Shown one piece after another: positions 51,864 to 60,079 of a stretch of 64,000 bases of DNA. Position numbers and translations under genes: made by a program. The notes under the pieces were generated by a model. It saw only the letters and a program-made list of their open reading frames with translations, ran no database searches and was not told where the DNA came from. Origin of the DNA: Streptomyces hilarionis (GTDB lineage: Bacteria > Actinomycetota > Actinomycetes > Streptomycetales > Streptomycetaceae); NCBI RefSeq assembly GCF_024539675.1, contig NZ_JAHHIT010000035.1, positions 1 to 64,000 of the forward strand, written 5' to 3'. Within the stretch, counting starts at the first letter, position 1, and each line of letters opens with the position of its first letter.

Positions 51864-51960
51864 CGTCCTGTTCAGGAACGACGAGGTGGCCGCGATCGTC
51901 GACTTCCGGCCGCCCGCACCCGGGTACCTCGCCTGGGATGCCTGCGGGCCTTACGGCGGC
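51855..51960 (+). pseudogene. Aminoglycoside phosphotransferase-like fragment (plus)
   Basis: RPNVLFRNDEVAAIVDFRPP, then APGYLAWDACG matches the segment after the catalytic loop in APH-type kinases (NVLF…VAxIVDFD…APGYLAWD). It faces the other fragment head to head and covers the equivalent region, so two different relatives or an inverted duplication are involved. Confidence 0.5.
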
Positions 51961-51984
51961 GGTGGTCGTGGCCGCAGATGGAGA

Positions 51985-52212
51985 GGGTGGCCGGCGGTGG
52001 GTCGGACGATGTTGCACCGAGCCGAGCAGCGTGGTCTTCCCGGCGCCGCTCGGGCCGAGCAGGCCGAAGAAGGCGCCCTCCGGTATCTCCGGGTCGATCC
52101 CGGCCACCGCGGCGAAGCCGGCTTCGTGGGTCTTGCGAAGGCCCTCGACCCGCGGCGCGAGCGGACTCCCGCCGCTCCGGGAAGCGGCGGGAGTCGCGAG
52201 CGGGTCAGCCAT
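51985..52212 (-). pseudogene. ABC transporter ATPase N-terminal fragment
   Basis: MADPLATPAASRSGGSPLAP, then VEGLRKTHEAGFAAVAGIDP, EIPEGAFFGLLGPSGAGKTT has a perfect Walker A, after which the sequence is unrelated. Its ATG (52212) overlaps the end of the LLM monooxygenase, so a sixth gene of the sulfur operon may have been lost here. Confidence 0.6.
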
Positions 52213-53530
52213 GGAACTGGTTCGCGGGGACCGGGAGCCCGTAGTGCTCACGCAGGGTCGTGCCCTCGTACTCCTCGCGGAACAGCCCCTTGCCGCGCAG
52301 GATCGGCAGCACGTGCTCGACGAAGGCCTCGAGGCCCGACGGCAGGGCGGGAGCCATGATGTTGAACCCGTCCGCGGCACCGCCCTCGAACCAGGCGATG
52401 ATCGTGTCAGCGATCTGCTCGGGCGTGCCGACGAACTCGAAGTGGCCGCGCCCGCCGCCGAGCCGCGAGATGATCTGCCGGACCGTCAGCCGCTCGCGCA
52501 CCGCGAGATCGATGATCAGGTCGGAACGGCTCTGCGAGCCTTCCAGCTTCGGCCTGGCGAGGATGAACTCCGGCAGGGGCTCGTCGAGTGCGAAGGCCGA
52601 CGGCTCGGTCTCGAACACGGCGGCCAGCTGGCGCAGCCCATACTCCGGGACGCGCAGCTCGTCGAACTGCCGTGCAAGCGCCCGTGCTCCCTCCTCGGTA
52701 GACCCGATGTACGGGACGATGCCGGGCAGGACGATGACGCCGTCCGGGTCTCGGCCCGCGGCCGTGGTCCGTGCCTTGATGTCGGCGTAGAAGGCGGCGG
52801 CGCGCTCGTACGTCGTGTGGGCGGTGAAGATCGCCTCGGCGTGGCGGGCCGCGAAGTCCTTTCCGTCCTCGGAGGAACCGGCCTGGACGAGCAGCGGGTA
52901 ACCCTGCGGTGGACGCTCGACGTTGAGGGGGCCGGCCACCTTGAAGTGTCTGCCCTGGTGGTCGATGCGGTGCAACCGCTCGGGGTCGGCGTAGCGTCCG
53001 GTGGCCCTGTCCGCGACGACGGCCTCGGACTCCCAGCTGTCCCACAGCGCCTTGGCGACCCTCAGGAACTCGTCGGCACGGGCGTAGCGTTCGGCGTGGT
53101 CGGGGCGGTTGTCGAGGCCGAAGTTGGCGGCCTCGTCGGCCCCGGCCGAGGTGACGATGTTCCAGCCGGCGCGGCCGCCGCTGACATGGTCGACGGACGC
53201 GAGCCGGCGGGCCAGGTTGTACGGCTCGTTGTAGGTCGAGGACACGGTCGCGATGAGGCCGATCCTGCTGGTCGCCTGGGACAGCGCGGTCAGCAGGGTC
53301 AATGGCTCGAGCTGGCCCGGCGGCCGGAACTCGCCGGTGCCGATGAGGGCCGGGCCGTCCGCGAGGAACAGCGAGTCGAACTTGGCGCTCTCCGCCAGCT
53401 GGGCCAGTTCGATCCAGTGCCGCAGGTCGAAGTCCGCGCGGGGATTGCTGTGCGGGAGCCGCCACGCCGCCTCGTGGTGACCCGCTTCCATGAGGAAGGC
53501 GTTGAGATGCAGCCGCCGTCTCCCGCTCAT
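52205..53530 (-). CDS. NtaA/SnaA/DszA-family flavin-dependent monooxygenase
   Basis: 441 residues of the luciferase-like (LLM) class: LHLNAFLMEAGHHEAAWRLP, then WIELAQLAESAKFDSLFLAD, TYNEPYNLARRLASVDHVSG, GRAGWNIVTSAGADEAANFG, HFKVAGPLNVERPPQGYPLL, VQAGSSEDGKDFAARHAEAI and a C-terminal VGTPEQIADTIIAWFEGGAA. Reduced FMN is used to oxidise a substrate such as a sulfone, sulfonate or nitrilotriacetate. It is last intact gene of the tauD-ssuCBA operon, overlapping ssuA (ATGA), so an organosulfur substrate is most likely. No flavin reductase gene is nearby. Confidence 0.87.
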   Translation of the reverse strand: MSGRRRLHLNAFLMEAGHHEAAWRLPHSNPRADFDLRHWIELAQLAESAKFDSLFLADGPALIGTGEFRPPGQLEPLTLLTALSQATSRIGLIATVSSTYNEPYNLARRLASVDHVSGGRAGWNIVTSAGADEAANFGLDNRPDHAERYARADEFLRVAKALWDSWESEAVVADRATGRYADPERLHRIDHQGRHFKVAGPLNVERPPQGYPLLVQAGSSEDGKDFAARHAEAIFTAHTTYERAAAFYADIKARTTAAGRDPDGVIVLPGIVPYIGSTEEGARALARQFDELRVPEYGLRQLAAVFETEPSAFALDEPLPEFILARPKLEGSQSRSDLIIDLAVRERLTVRQIISRLGGGRGHFEFVGTPEQIADTIIAWFEGGAADGFNIMAPALPSGLEAFVEHVLPILRGKGLFREEYEGTTLREHYGLPVPANQFHG

Positions 53531-54585
53531 GAGGTGACCTTCAGCTTGGAGCTGTCGTAGCCGGCCGGGAGAAGGTTGTCGGTGATCGCCTTGACGTCGA
53601 CCTTCTTGGTGATCTGACCCGCCTCCAGGAAGGCATCGGCGAGCTGCTGCTCCAGATCGATGTCCGACTGCTCCACCGGGGTCACCCGGTTCGAGTAGGC
53701 GGCCAGCGACGCCTTCGCGTCGGCCAGGGGGATGCCCTGCTCCTTCGAGAGCGCCTGCGCGTACTTGTCGGGGTTCTTGACGCCCCAGGCGAACGCCCGC
53801 GACAGCCTCTTCAGGACGTCCGTGAGAGCAGCTCGCTCGGTCTTGTCCTTCAGCGAGGTGTCACTGGCGACGTAATAGCTGCTCGTCTGGTCGATCGGCG
53901 GGAGACCCTTCACCAGGATCCGTGCGCCGTTCTTGACCGCGATCGCGGACTGCGGGTTCCAGATCGACCAGGCGTCCACCTTGCCCGTGTTGAACGCCGT
54001 GGCGCCCGCCGCCGGGTCGAGGAAGACCAGCTTCACGTCCTTGGGGGTGAGGCCGACGCTCTTCAGCGCGTTCAGGGCCAGACCGTGGGCCGAACTGCCC
54101 TGCGGGACAGCGATCTTCTTGCCCCTGAGGTCGGCCGTCGTCTTCAGCTTCGAGCCCTTCGGCACGATGATGTTCTCCACCGCCTGGTCGGGCGTGAGGG
54201 AACGGTTGACAGCCACGACCTTGAAGCCGTACTCCTTCGCGGCGCCGGTGATCGGCGGTACGTCGCCGACGCTGCCGAGGTCGATGTCGCCCGAGGCAGC
54301 GGCCTGCACGAGGGGCGGGCCGTAGGTGAAGCGGGCGAACTTCACCTGGTAGGGGGCGTTGTCGAACACGCCGGTCAGCTTCGCCAGCTCCTGGCTGCCG
54401 TCACCGCCGTTGTCGCCGATCGTGAAGGTGTACTTGCTCCACTCGGGGTGCTTGGCGTCGCTCGTGTCGGCGGCGTTGCTCAGCGGCGCGGCCGTGTCCG
54501 ACGACGACGATCCGCAGGCCGCGAGGGTGCTCGCCAGAGCGAGCGAGCCGACGGCGCCGATGAGCCTGCTGGTTCTCTTACGCAT
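53527..54585 (-). CDS. ssuA: Aliphatic sulfonate/taurine ABC transporter substrate-binding lipoprotein (SsuA-like)
   Basis: 352 residues. A lipoprotein signal peptide (MRKRTSRLIGAVGSLALAS, lipobox LAAC at ~24) precedes the two-lobed NMT1/SsuA-type domain: FTYGPPLVQAAASGDIDLGS, then VGDVPPITGAAKEYGFKVVA, TTADLRGKKIAVPQGSSAHG and VDAWSIWNPQSAIAVKNGAR. It captures a sulfonate-like molecule outside the membrane for SsuC/SsuB. ATG 54585 gives a normal signal peptide. Confidence 0.88.
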   Translation of the reverse strand: MRKRTSRLIGAVGSLALASTLAACGSSSSDTAAPLSNAADTSDAKHPEWSKYTFTIGDNGGDGSQELAKLTGVFDNAPYQVKFARFTYGPPLVQAAASGDIDLGSVGDVPPITGAAKEYGFKVVAVNRSLTPDQAVENIIVPKGSKLKTTADLRGKKIAVPQGSSAHGLALNALKSVGLTPKDVKLVFLDPAAGATAFNTGKVDAWSIWNPQSAIAVKNGARILVKGLPPIDQTSSYYVASDTSLKDKTERAALTDVLKRLSRAFAWGVKNPDKYAQALSKEQGIPLADAKASLAAYSNRVTPVEQSDIDLEQQLADAFLEAGQITKKVDVKAITDNLLPAGYDSSKLKVTS

Positions 54586-54631
54586 GGGAAGTGAGTGCTT
54601 TCTGTGCTGGGTGAGGGTTTTTGGGGGAAGG

Positions 54632-55363
54632 TCAGTGCTGGCCGGCGAGGCCGAGGTCTTCCAGGAGCCGGGCACGGAGTTCCTGGCGTGCGATGCTCCC
54701 TTCGCGGTCCGCGGCGGAGAGGTTCACCTCGTGCGAAGTGCCGATGCGGCCGTTGCTCATGACGACGACGCGGTCCGCGAGGGCGATCGCCTCGTCGACG
54801 TCGTGGGTGACGAGCAGCATGGCGGCGTGGTGCTTGGTCCGCAGTGCGCGTACGAGGTCGTGCATGCGCAGCCGCGTGATGGCGTCGAGAGCGGCGAACG
54901 GCTCGTCGAGCAGTACGAGTTCGGGCTCCGAGACCAGTGCCCGGGCGAGCGACACCCGCTGGGCCTCGCCACCGGAGAGCTCCTTGGGCCATGCCTTCTC
55001 ACGGCCCGCGAGTCCGACCTCGGCGAGCACGTCGCGGGCCCGCAGTTCCGCTTCGGGTCCGTGCAGGCCGAGGGTGACGTTGGGCAGGACCCGCTGCCAC
55101 GGCAGCAGCCGGTCGGCCTGGAAGACGATCGCTCGCTTCGCCGGGACCTCCACGCGCCCTGCGTCGGGCCGGTCCAGTCCGGCGAGCAGACGCAGAAGGG
55201 TGCTCTTGCCGCAGCCGGAGGGGCCGAGCAGGATCACCAACTCCTCGTCGGCGATGGTGAGGTCGAGGTGGTCGAGCACCACCCGGTCACCGAAGCGACG
55301 GACCACCTGCTCGACGACAGCCCCGGTCTGCCGGCGGAGCTCCGTCGCGATCGTGCTGCTCAT
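54632..55363 (-). CDS. ssuB: Aliphatic sulfonate ABC transporter ATP-binding protein (SsuB-like)
   Basis: 243 residues: Walker A LLGPSGCGKSTLLRLLAGLD, Q-loop IVFQADRLLPWQRVLPNVTL (W after LLPW, typical of the nitrate/taurine/sulfonate class), signature ELSGGEAQRVSLARALV, Walker B LVLLDEPFAALDAITRLRMH, H-loop LLVTHDVDEAI. It supplies energy for SsuC. It overlaps ssuC (ATGA). Confidence 0.92.
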   Translation of the reverse strand: MSSTIATELRRQTGAVVEQVVRRFGDRVVLDHLDLTIADEELVILLGPSGCGKSTLLRLLAGLDRPDAGRVEVPAKRAIVFQADRLLPWQRVLPNVTLGLHGPEAELRARDVLAEVGLAGREKAWPKELSGGEAQRVSLARALVSEPELVLLDEPFAALDAITRLRMHDLVRALRTKHHAAMLLVTHDVDEAIALADRVVVMSNGRIGTSHEVNLSAADREGSIARQELRARLLEDLGLAGQH

Positions 55364-56250
55364 GACGCCTCATAACTGGGTCGCCACCGCAGCAGCACCC
55401 GCTCGAGAACCCGGACGAACTGGTCGGCGAGCAGACCGAGGAGCGAGTAGATCACCAGCCCCACGAAGACCTGATTGGTCTGGAGATAGGTCTGACCCTG
55501 AGTGATGAGGAAGCCGAGTCCCTTGTCGGCGTTGACCGTTTCCGCGGCGACCAGGCCCAACACGCTGTACGCGAGGGAGAACCGCAGGCCGACCAGGAAC
55601 CCCGGGAGGGCCCCGGGCACCAGCACTCGCGTCACCAGGCGCCAGGTGCCCGCGCCCGTCGTCCGCGCCATCTCGATCAGCCGCTGGTCGACGCCCCGGA
55701 TCGCGGCGAACAGGTTGAGATACATCGGCACGCCGGCGCCGAAGGAGATCAGCAGCACCTTGGTGAGCTCGTCGATGCCGAACCACACGATCATCAGCGG
55801 CAGCACCGCAAGCAGGGGGATGGTGTTGAGTACCTGCACGAGGCCGTTGAACAGGTACTCACCGCTGCGCAGCAGCCCACCGAGCACTCCGGTGACGATG
55901 CCGACCGTCAGCCCGATCGCGAGACCGATGCCGGCCCGTTGCAGCGAGATGGCCAGGTCCGGGCCGAGGACGCCCTGCTGCCACAGATCGGCGGCGGACT
56001 TCACGATCGAGGTCGGTGCCGGAGCGTAGGTCTTGGACACCACTGCGGCCCGCGCGAGCATCTCCCAGGCCAGGAGGATCGCGACCGGAGTCGTGTAGAC
56101 CCCGAGGGGCCAGCGAAGGCGCTCGCGGAGGGTGCTGAGCGGCGTCCGGCGGCGGGTGTCGCGCGGCAGGAACACCTCGCGTCTCCCGACCTCCGTCCCG
56201 GTGTCCGGGCCCCGGGTCACGGCAGGCGCCCTGAGGCTGAGCTCGGTCAT
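55360..56250 (-). CDS. ssuC: Aliphatic sulfonate ABC transporter permease (SsuC-like)
   Basis: 296 residues with six hydrophobic segments (VYTTPVAILLAWEMLARAAV; GIGLAIGLTVGIVTGVLGGL; LNTIPLLAVLPLMIVWFGID; LISFGAGVPMYLNLFAAIRG; PGFLVGLRFSLAYSVLGLVA; VFVGLVIYSLLGLLADQFVR). The EAA-like loop is AARTTGAGTWRLVTRVLVPG type. The ~50-residue N-terminus is cytoplasmic. The start at 56250 overlaps the TauD stop. Confidence 0.92.
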   Translation of the reverse strand: MTELSLRAPAVTRGPDTGTEVGRREVFLPRDTRRRTPLSTLRERLRWPLGVYTTPVAILLAWEMLARAAVVSKTYAPAPTSIVKSAADLWQQGVLGPDLAISLQRAGIGLAIGLTVGIVTGVLGGLLRSGEYLFNGLVQVLNTIPLLAVLPLMIVWFGIDELTKVLLISFGAGVPMYLNLFAAIRGVDQRLIEMARTTGAGTWRLVTRVLVPGALPGFLVGLRFSLAYSVLGLVAAETVNADKGLGFLITQGQTYLQTNQVFVGLVIYSLLGLLADQFVRVLERVLLRWRPSYEAS

Positions 56251-57143
56251 GCCGCCACCTCCAGCAGGCCGCTGTAGTGCGAGGCGTCGCCGACAAGCTG
56301 CTCGCTGCGGCGGCCGTCGACACCGGCCGGCACCTCTCCCGCGACGGTCACACGATTGAGGCGGCGCGGGTGGTCGTCGTAGTTGTCCACGCCGTAGTGC
56401 TGGGTGATCCGGTTGTCGAAGATCAGCAGCTGGTTCGGGGACCAGGTCCAGCGCAGGATGTTCTCCGGGCGGGTCACGTACGACTGGAGGATGCGCAGCA
56501 GATCCGCCGAGTCGCCGCTCGACAGGCCGACGATCCGCTTGGCGAACCCGCCGATGAACAGGCCGCGTTCGCCCGTCAGCGGATGCACCCGCACGACGGG
56601 GTGCCCCGCCTCGTAGGGCTTGGAGACGAAGACGCGGTCGTACTCCAGCCGCTGGGCGGTCGTGCTCGTCGGGCGGGCGTAGTCGTACTGGTTGGTGTGC
56701 ACGACGCGCAGCGTGTCCGCGAGGACGCGCAGCGGTTCGGGCAGGTCGAGGTAGGCCGCGGCGGCGTTGGCGATGAGCGTCTCTCCGCCGTAGGGCGTGG
56801 TCACGACCGACCGGAGCGTGGTGAGCTGCGGCGGGTTGACCACGAAGGTGACGTCGGTGTGCCACTCGTTGGCCTTGGACGTCGCGCTGTCGACGGCGAG
56901 CACGTTCCTGGTGCCGTCGGCGGCCGGCACGTTCGGGTGGGCGGTGGTGAGTTCGCCGAACCACCGGGCCACGCGCTCCTGGCCGGCGTTGTCGAGGCTG
57001 ACGTGATCGAAGACGATCGCCTTGTGCAGGTTGAGGGCGTCACGGAGCGCCGTGACCGTCGGGAGATCGGGGGTCTCCGTGAGGTCGACGCCCTCCACAA
57101 CTGCGCCGATACGGCTGGTGAGCTTACGGATGGACACAGGCAT
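56247..57143 (-). CDS. tauD: TauD/TfdA-family Fe(II)/2-oxoglutarate dioxygenase
   Basis: 298 residues. Iron ligands: ANEWHTDVTFVV (HxD, ~93-95) and ITQHYGVDNYDDHPRRLNRV (His ~250), with Arg for 2-oxoglutarate in PRRLNRVTV. RIGAVVEGVDLTE starts the fold, and GFAKRIVGLSSGDSADLLRI is the lid region. Taurine, alkyl sulfonates or sulfate esters (AtsK type) are the usual substrates; products include sulfite or sulfate. It heads the operon with ssuCBA and a flavin monooxygenase, downstream of a cysteine-codon leader peptide. Confidence 0.88.
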   Translation of the reverse strand: MPVSIRKLTSRIGAVVEGVDLTETPDLPTVTALRDALNLHKAIVFDHVSLDNAGQERVARWFGELTTAHPNVPAADGTRNVLAVDSATSKANEWHTDVTFVVNPPQLTTLRSVVTTPYGGETLIANAAAAYLDLPEPLRVLADTLRVVHTNQYDYARPTSTTAQRLEYDRVFVSKPYEAGHPVVRVHPLTGERGLFIGGFAKRIVGLSSGDSADLLRILQSYVTRPENILRWTWSPNQLLIFDNRITQHYGVDNYDDHPRRLNRVTVAGEVPAGVDGRRSEQLVGDASHYSGLLEVAA

Positions 57144-57458
57144 GAGGAAGTCCTTCTCGGGGACGTGGGCGCACAGCTGAGCGCTGGGTGCTCCGTGCGG
57201 AGAGCGGAGAGAGTGAGTGAGAGGCCGACTCGCGAGCCGATCGACGGGAGTTCGGGCCGTCGGCGCGATGGCGACGCAGTGCGACCGAACGACAGCCGGC
57301 GCGGAGAGCGCGCAGGAGTGCGGTCGGAGAAGCAGTCGCTCAGGAGGCGGTCACGGCGATCCCGCGGTGCGGCGCTGCGTTATGAGCGGTTTCGGACCGC
57401 CTCCGCACGACACGCACCCTCGGTGCGTACCGGTTGCCGCCGGGGACCACTTACCGGG

Positions 57459-57536
57459 TCAGCGACAACAAAACGCGCTGGAGACGTGCGCCAGATCGAT
57501 GTGGCGCCGCCGAGTGAGCTCCACGCGCGGGTTCAT
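57459..57536 (-). CDS. Cysteine-rich leader peptide of the sulfonate operon
   Basis: A 25-codon frame (ATG 57536 to TGA 57459-57461) reading MNPRVELTRRRHIDLAHVSS and then AFCCR. It carries the Arg-Arg-His-Ile-Asp-Leu motif and two adjacent Cys codons just before its end, like the actinobacterial leader peptides upstream of sulfur genes. It lies 315 nt upstream of tauD on the same strand. The intervening leader holds a 7-bp hairpin (57412-57428, triloop) and a smaller one near 57385-57400. It is likely a cysteine-responsive attenuator. Too short for ordinary gene calling. Confidence 0.75.
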   Translation of the reverse strand: MNPRVELTRRRHIDLAHVSSAFCCR

Positions 57537-57635
57537 GGCTGGGAGTTCAGCAGAGGTCCACCACGTGGGTCAATAACTTTCCGGACAGGTCTCGCATCGC
57601 GGACACGGGTCCGGCGTGGACACTGCGGGCAGCCG

Positions 57636-58046
57636 TACCTGCCTTTGACGCGCCCGTCAGGGGCTGACGTCTGCGCGCCGCACCGGCGGGTCGTCCCGCC
57701 CGGCCCGCTTCGCTTCTCCCGGACAGGAGCCCCCCATGGCGACTCCCCTGCCGTCCGCCATCCCGCGAGATCCGGCTCGTCACTGCTGGGGGCCCGGGCA
57801 AACGCCAGCCAACTTATTTTCCAGGTAGGGATGTTGGGGTCCTGGGTGGAGGTCCCGGCCGCCGCGATGGTCTCGGCTGTCGTGCCGGGCGAGAGAAGTG
57901 GGCGTAGGTACGGCCGCCGGGACCTGCGGTGCGGCGACGAACGCGGTCCGCGGCGCCGCCCCGCCCGGGACGACGAGGGCTGACCGGGTTCTGGTCGAAC
58001 GCACGGGTCGGGCTTTGATGAGAGGAGGGGGCTGGTACGAGGCACC
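57636..58046. other. Stretch without a clear gene
   Basis: Upstream of the leader peptide and before the MFS remnant, neither strand gives a frame I trust; it presumably holds the promoter of the sulfonate operon near 57550-57650. The AT-richer bases around 57575-57585 (TCAATAACTTTCC) may be part of that promoter. Confidence 0.35.
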
Positions 58047-58480
58047 GTGGAACGGGTGGTCAGGTGGTCTCGCGGAGCGGGGGAGCGAGCCGGCCCGGTG
58101 GAACCGACGGGCGAAACGGCCGGGCCCGGCGCAGCAGGGACAGCGGCAGGGCCACGGCGAGCAGGCCCACACAGACACAGGAGGCCAGCGCGTACCCGGC
58201 CCGGGGTGGCTGGCTCCCGGCGGGCCGGAAGCGGCATGCAGGTACACCGCGGGGACGGCTCTGAGGCAGACGGCCGTGGCGATGCGCTGGCCCATCTGCA
58301 GGATTCCGCTGCCCACTCCCGCCACCTCTGCCGGAGCGTGCTGAAGTACCTGGGTCTGATGGGGTGAGGCGGTGAACCCTCCGCGACGCCGGACATCAAC
58401 TGCGTCACGGCCAGAGCGACGGGCAGCGGCGCGGCCGGCACGCAGAGCGCGACGCGAGACATCCTCGTTGTGCTGGTGAA
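58047..58480 (-). pseudogene. MFS (DHA2-type) transporter C-terminal remnant
   Basis: VLQHAPAEVAGVGSGILQMG, then QRIATAVCLRAVPAVYL matches the helix-12 side of EmrB/QacA transporters (the …A…GVLQxGQRIGTAxG motif), followed in another frame by ALASCVCVGLLAVALPLSLL and RRARPFRPS, the final helix and tail. Frameshifts and the missing N-terminal ~400 residues make it non-functional. Confidence 0.65.
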
Positions 58481-58509
58481 TACCGCCGCCGTTGTGGTTA
58501 TCTGGCTGC

Positions 58510-58584
58510 ATGACCGTGCTCGTGACCCGCCGCCACGTGGACTACGTGCGTGTCACCACCACGGCTTGTTCCGCCGCGAGCTGA
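58510..58584 (+). CDS. Cysteine-codon leader peptide of metY-metX
   Basis: A 24-codon frame (ATG 58510 to TGA 58582-58584): MTVLVTRRHVDYVRVTTTAC, then SAAS. It shares the Thr-Arg-Arg-His-Val-Asp motif with the leader of the divergent sulfonate operon and with known Streptomyces leader peptides, and has one Cys codon near the end. It lies 133 nt upstream of metY. A GC hairpin with a 7-bp stem (58636-58656) follows, a candidate attenuator. When cysteinyl-tRNA is scarce, a ribosome stalled at the Cys codon could alter the leader fold and raise metY expression. Confidence 0.75.
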   Translation: MTVLVTRRHVDYVRVTTTACSAAS

Positions 58585-58635
58585 CGCCGCGCTCCGGCTT
58601 CTGACCAGCACCTTCCTCACCGCTTCACGCTGACC

Positions 58636-58656
58636 GCCGCCCTCCGTCGGGGCGGC
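58636..58656 (+). promoter_or_regulatory. Attenuator-like hairpin before metY
   Basis: GCCGCCC (58636-58642) pairs with GGGCGGC (58650-58656) around a 7-nt loop, between the leader peptide and metY. It is a plausible attenuation element, though no U-run follows. Confidence 0.4.
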
Positions 58657-58717
58657 TTCCAGCGCTGCGGTTCCCTCACGCCTTCCCCCTCTCACCCTCC
58701 GCACAGGGAGCAGCACC

Positions 58718-60079
58718 ATGAGCCAGCCCATCGACTCCGTCACCGCCGGCCACACCCCCGAGGAAACCTCCGCCGGGCCCGACACCTCCGTGTGGTCCTT
58801 CGAGACCAGGCAGATCCATGCGGGTGCCGCGCCGGACCCGACGACCGGTGCCCGGGCGACGCCGATCTACCAGACGACGTCGTTCGTGTTCCGGGACACC
58901 CAGCACGCCGCCGACCTGTTCTCACTCGCCGAGCCCGGCAACATCTACACCCGCATCCACAACCCCACCCAGGACGTCTTCGAGCAGCGGATCGCCGCGC
59001 TGGAGGGCGGAGTTGCCGCGGTCGCCCTGGCCTCCGGGCAGGCCGCGGAGACCCTCGCGATCCTGACGCTGGCGAGCGCCGGGGACCACATCGTCTCCAG
59101 CACCTCCCTGTACGGCGGCACCTACAACCTGTTCCGGCACACGCTGCCCAAGTTCGGCATCGAGGTGTCCTTCGTGGACGACCCGGACGACGCCGAGGCC
59201 TGGCGGGCGGCGATCCGGCCGAACACCAAGGCGCTGTTCGCGGAGACGCTGGGCAACCCGCGCGGCAACGTGCTGGACGTGCGAGCGGTCGCGGACGTGG
59301 CCCACGAGGCGGGCGTGCCGCTGATCGTGGACAACACGGTCCCGACTCCCTACCTGCTGCGGCCCATCGAGCACGGCGCGGACATCGTCGTGCACTCGGC
59401 GACCAAGTTCCTGGGCGGACACGGCACCGCGATCGCGGGGGTCGTCGTGGACGGCGGCACCTTCGACTTCGGCGTCCACGCCGACCGTTTCCCCGACTTC
59501 ACCGAGCCCGACCCCAGCTACCACGGTCTTCAGTACTGGCCCGCCCTCGGCCCCGGCGCCTTCGCCATCAAGCTAAGGGTGCAGCTGCTGCGTGACCTCG
59601 GCCCGGCGCTCTCCCCGCACTCCGCGTTCCTGCTGCTCCAGGGTGTGGAGACGCTGAGCCTGCGCATCGAGCGGCACTCCGCGAACGCCCAGGCGCTGGC
59701 CGAATGGCTGGATCAGCGCGACGAGGTCGCCGCCGTCCACTACCCGGGACTGCCGTCCAGTCGCTGGCACGAGGCCGGGCAGCGGTACCTGCCGCGCGGT
59801 GCCGGTGCCATCGTCTCCTTCGAGTTGCGGGACGGCATCGAGGCGGGCAAACGGTTCGTGGACGCAGTCGAGCTGTTCAGCCATCTCGCCAACATCGGCG
59901 ACGTCCGCAGCCTCATCATCCACCCTGCGTCCACCACCCACAGCCAGCTCGACGAGGAGCAGTTGGCGGCCACCGGCACCACGCCCGGCCTGGTGCGGCT
60001 GTCGGTCGGCATCGAGAATCTCGCCGACCTCAAGGCCGACCTGGAGGCGGGGTTCCGTGCGGCGAAGGGCGCGTCCTGA
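58718..60079 (+). CDS. metY: O-acetylhomoserine aminocarboxypropyltransferase/cysteine synthase family (MetY)
   Basis: 453 residues of the Cys/Met PLP family, at the length of the OAH sulfhydrylase branch. [20 protein letters not shown], then [40 protein letters not shown] (PLP phosphate), and [20 protein letters not shown] with the Schiff-base Lys (~224). It condenses O-acetylhomoserine with sulfide to homocysteine. An AGGGAG-type site precedes ATG 58718. It is coupled to metX and preceded by a cysteine leader peptide. Confidence 0.95.
   Translation: MSQPIDSVTAGHTPEETSAGPDTSVWSFETRQIHAGAAPDPTTGARATPIYQTTSFVFRDTQHAADLFSLAEPGNIYTRIHNPTQDVFEQRIAALEGGVAAVALASGQAAETLAILTLASAGDHIVSSTSLYGGTYNLFRHTLPKFGIEVSFVDDPDDAEAWRAAIRPNTKALFAETLGNPRGNVLDVRAVADVAHEAGVPLIVDNTVPTPYLLRPIEHGADIVVHSATKFLGGHGTAIAGVVVDGGTFDFGVHADRFPDFTEPDPSYHGLQYWPALGPGAFAIKLRVQLLRDLGPALSPHSAFLLLQGVETLSLRIERHSANAQALAEWLDQRDEVAAVHYPGLPSSRWHEAGQRYLPRGAGAIVSFELRDGIEAGKRFVDAVELFSHLANIGDVRSLIIHPASTTHSQLDEEQLAATGTTPGLVRLSVGIENLADLKADLEAGFRAAKGAS

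Noticed and set aside
58510..58717. SAM riboswitch upstream of metY
   Set aside because: I looked for conserved SAM-aptamer helices and did not find them; the leader-peptide reading explains the region better.
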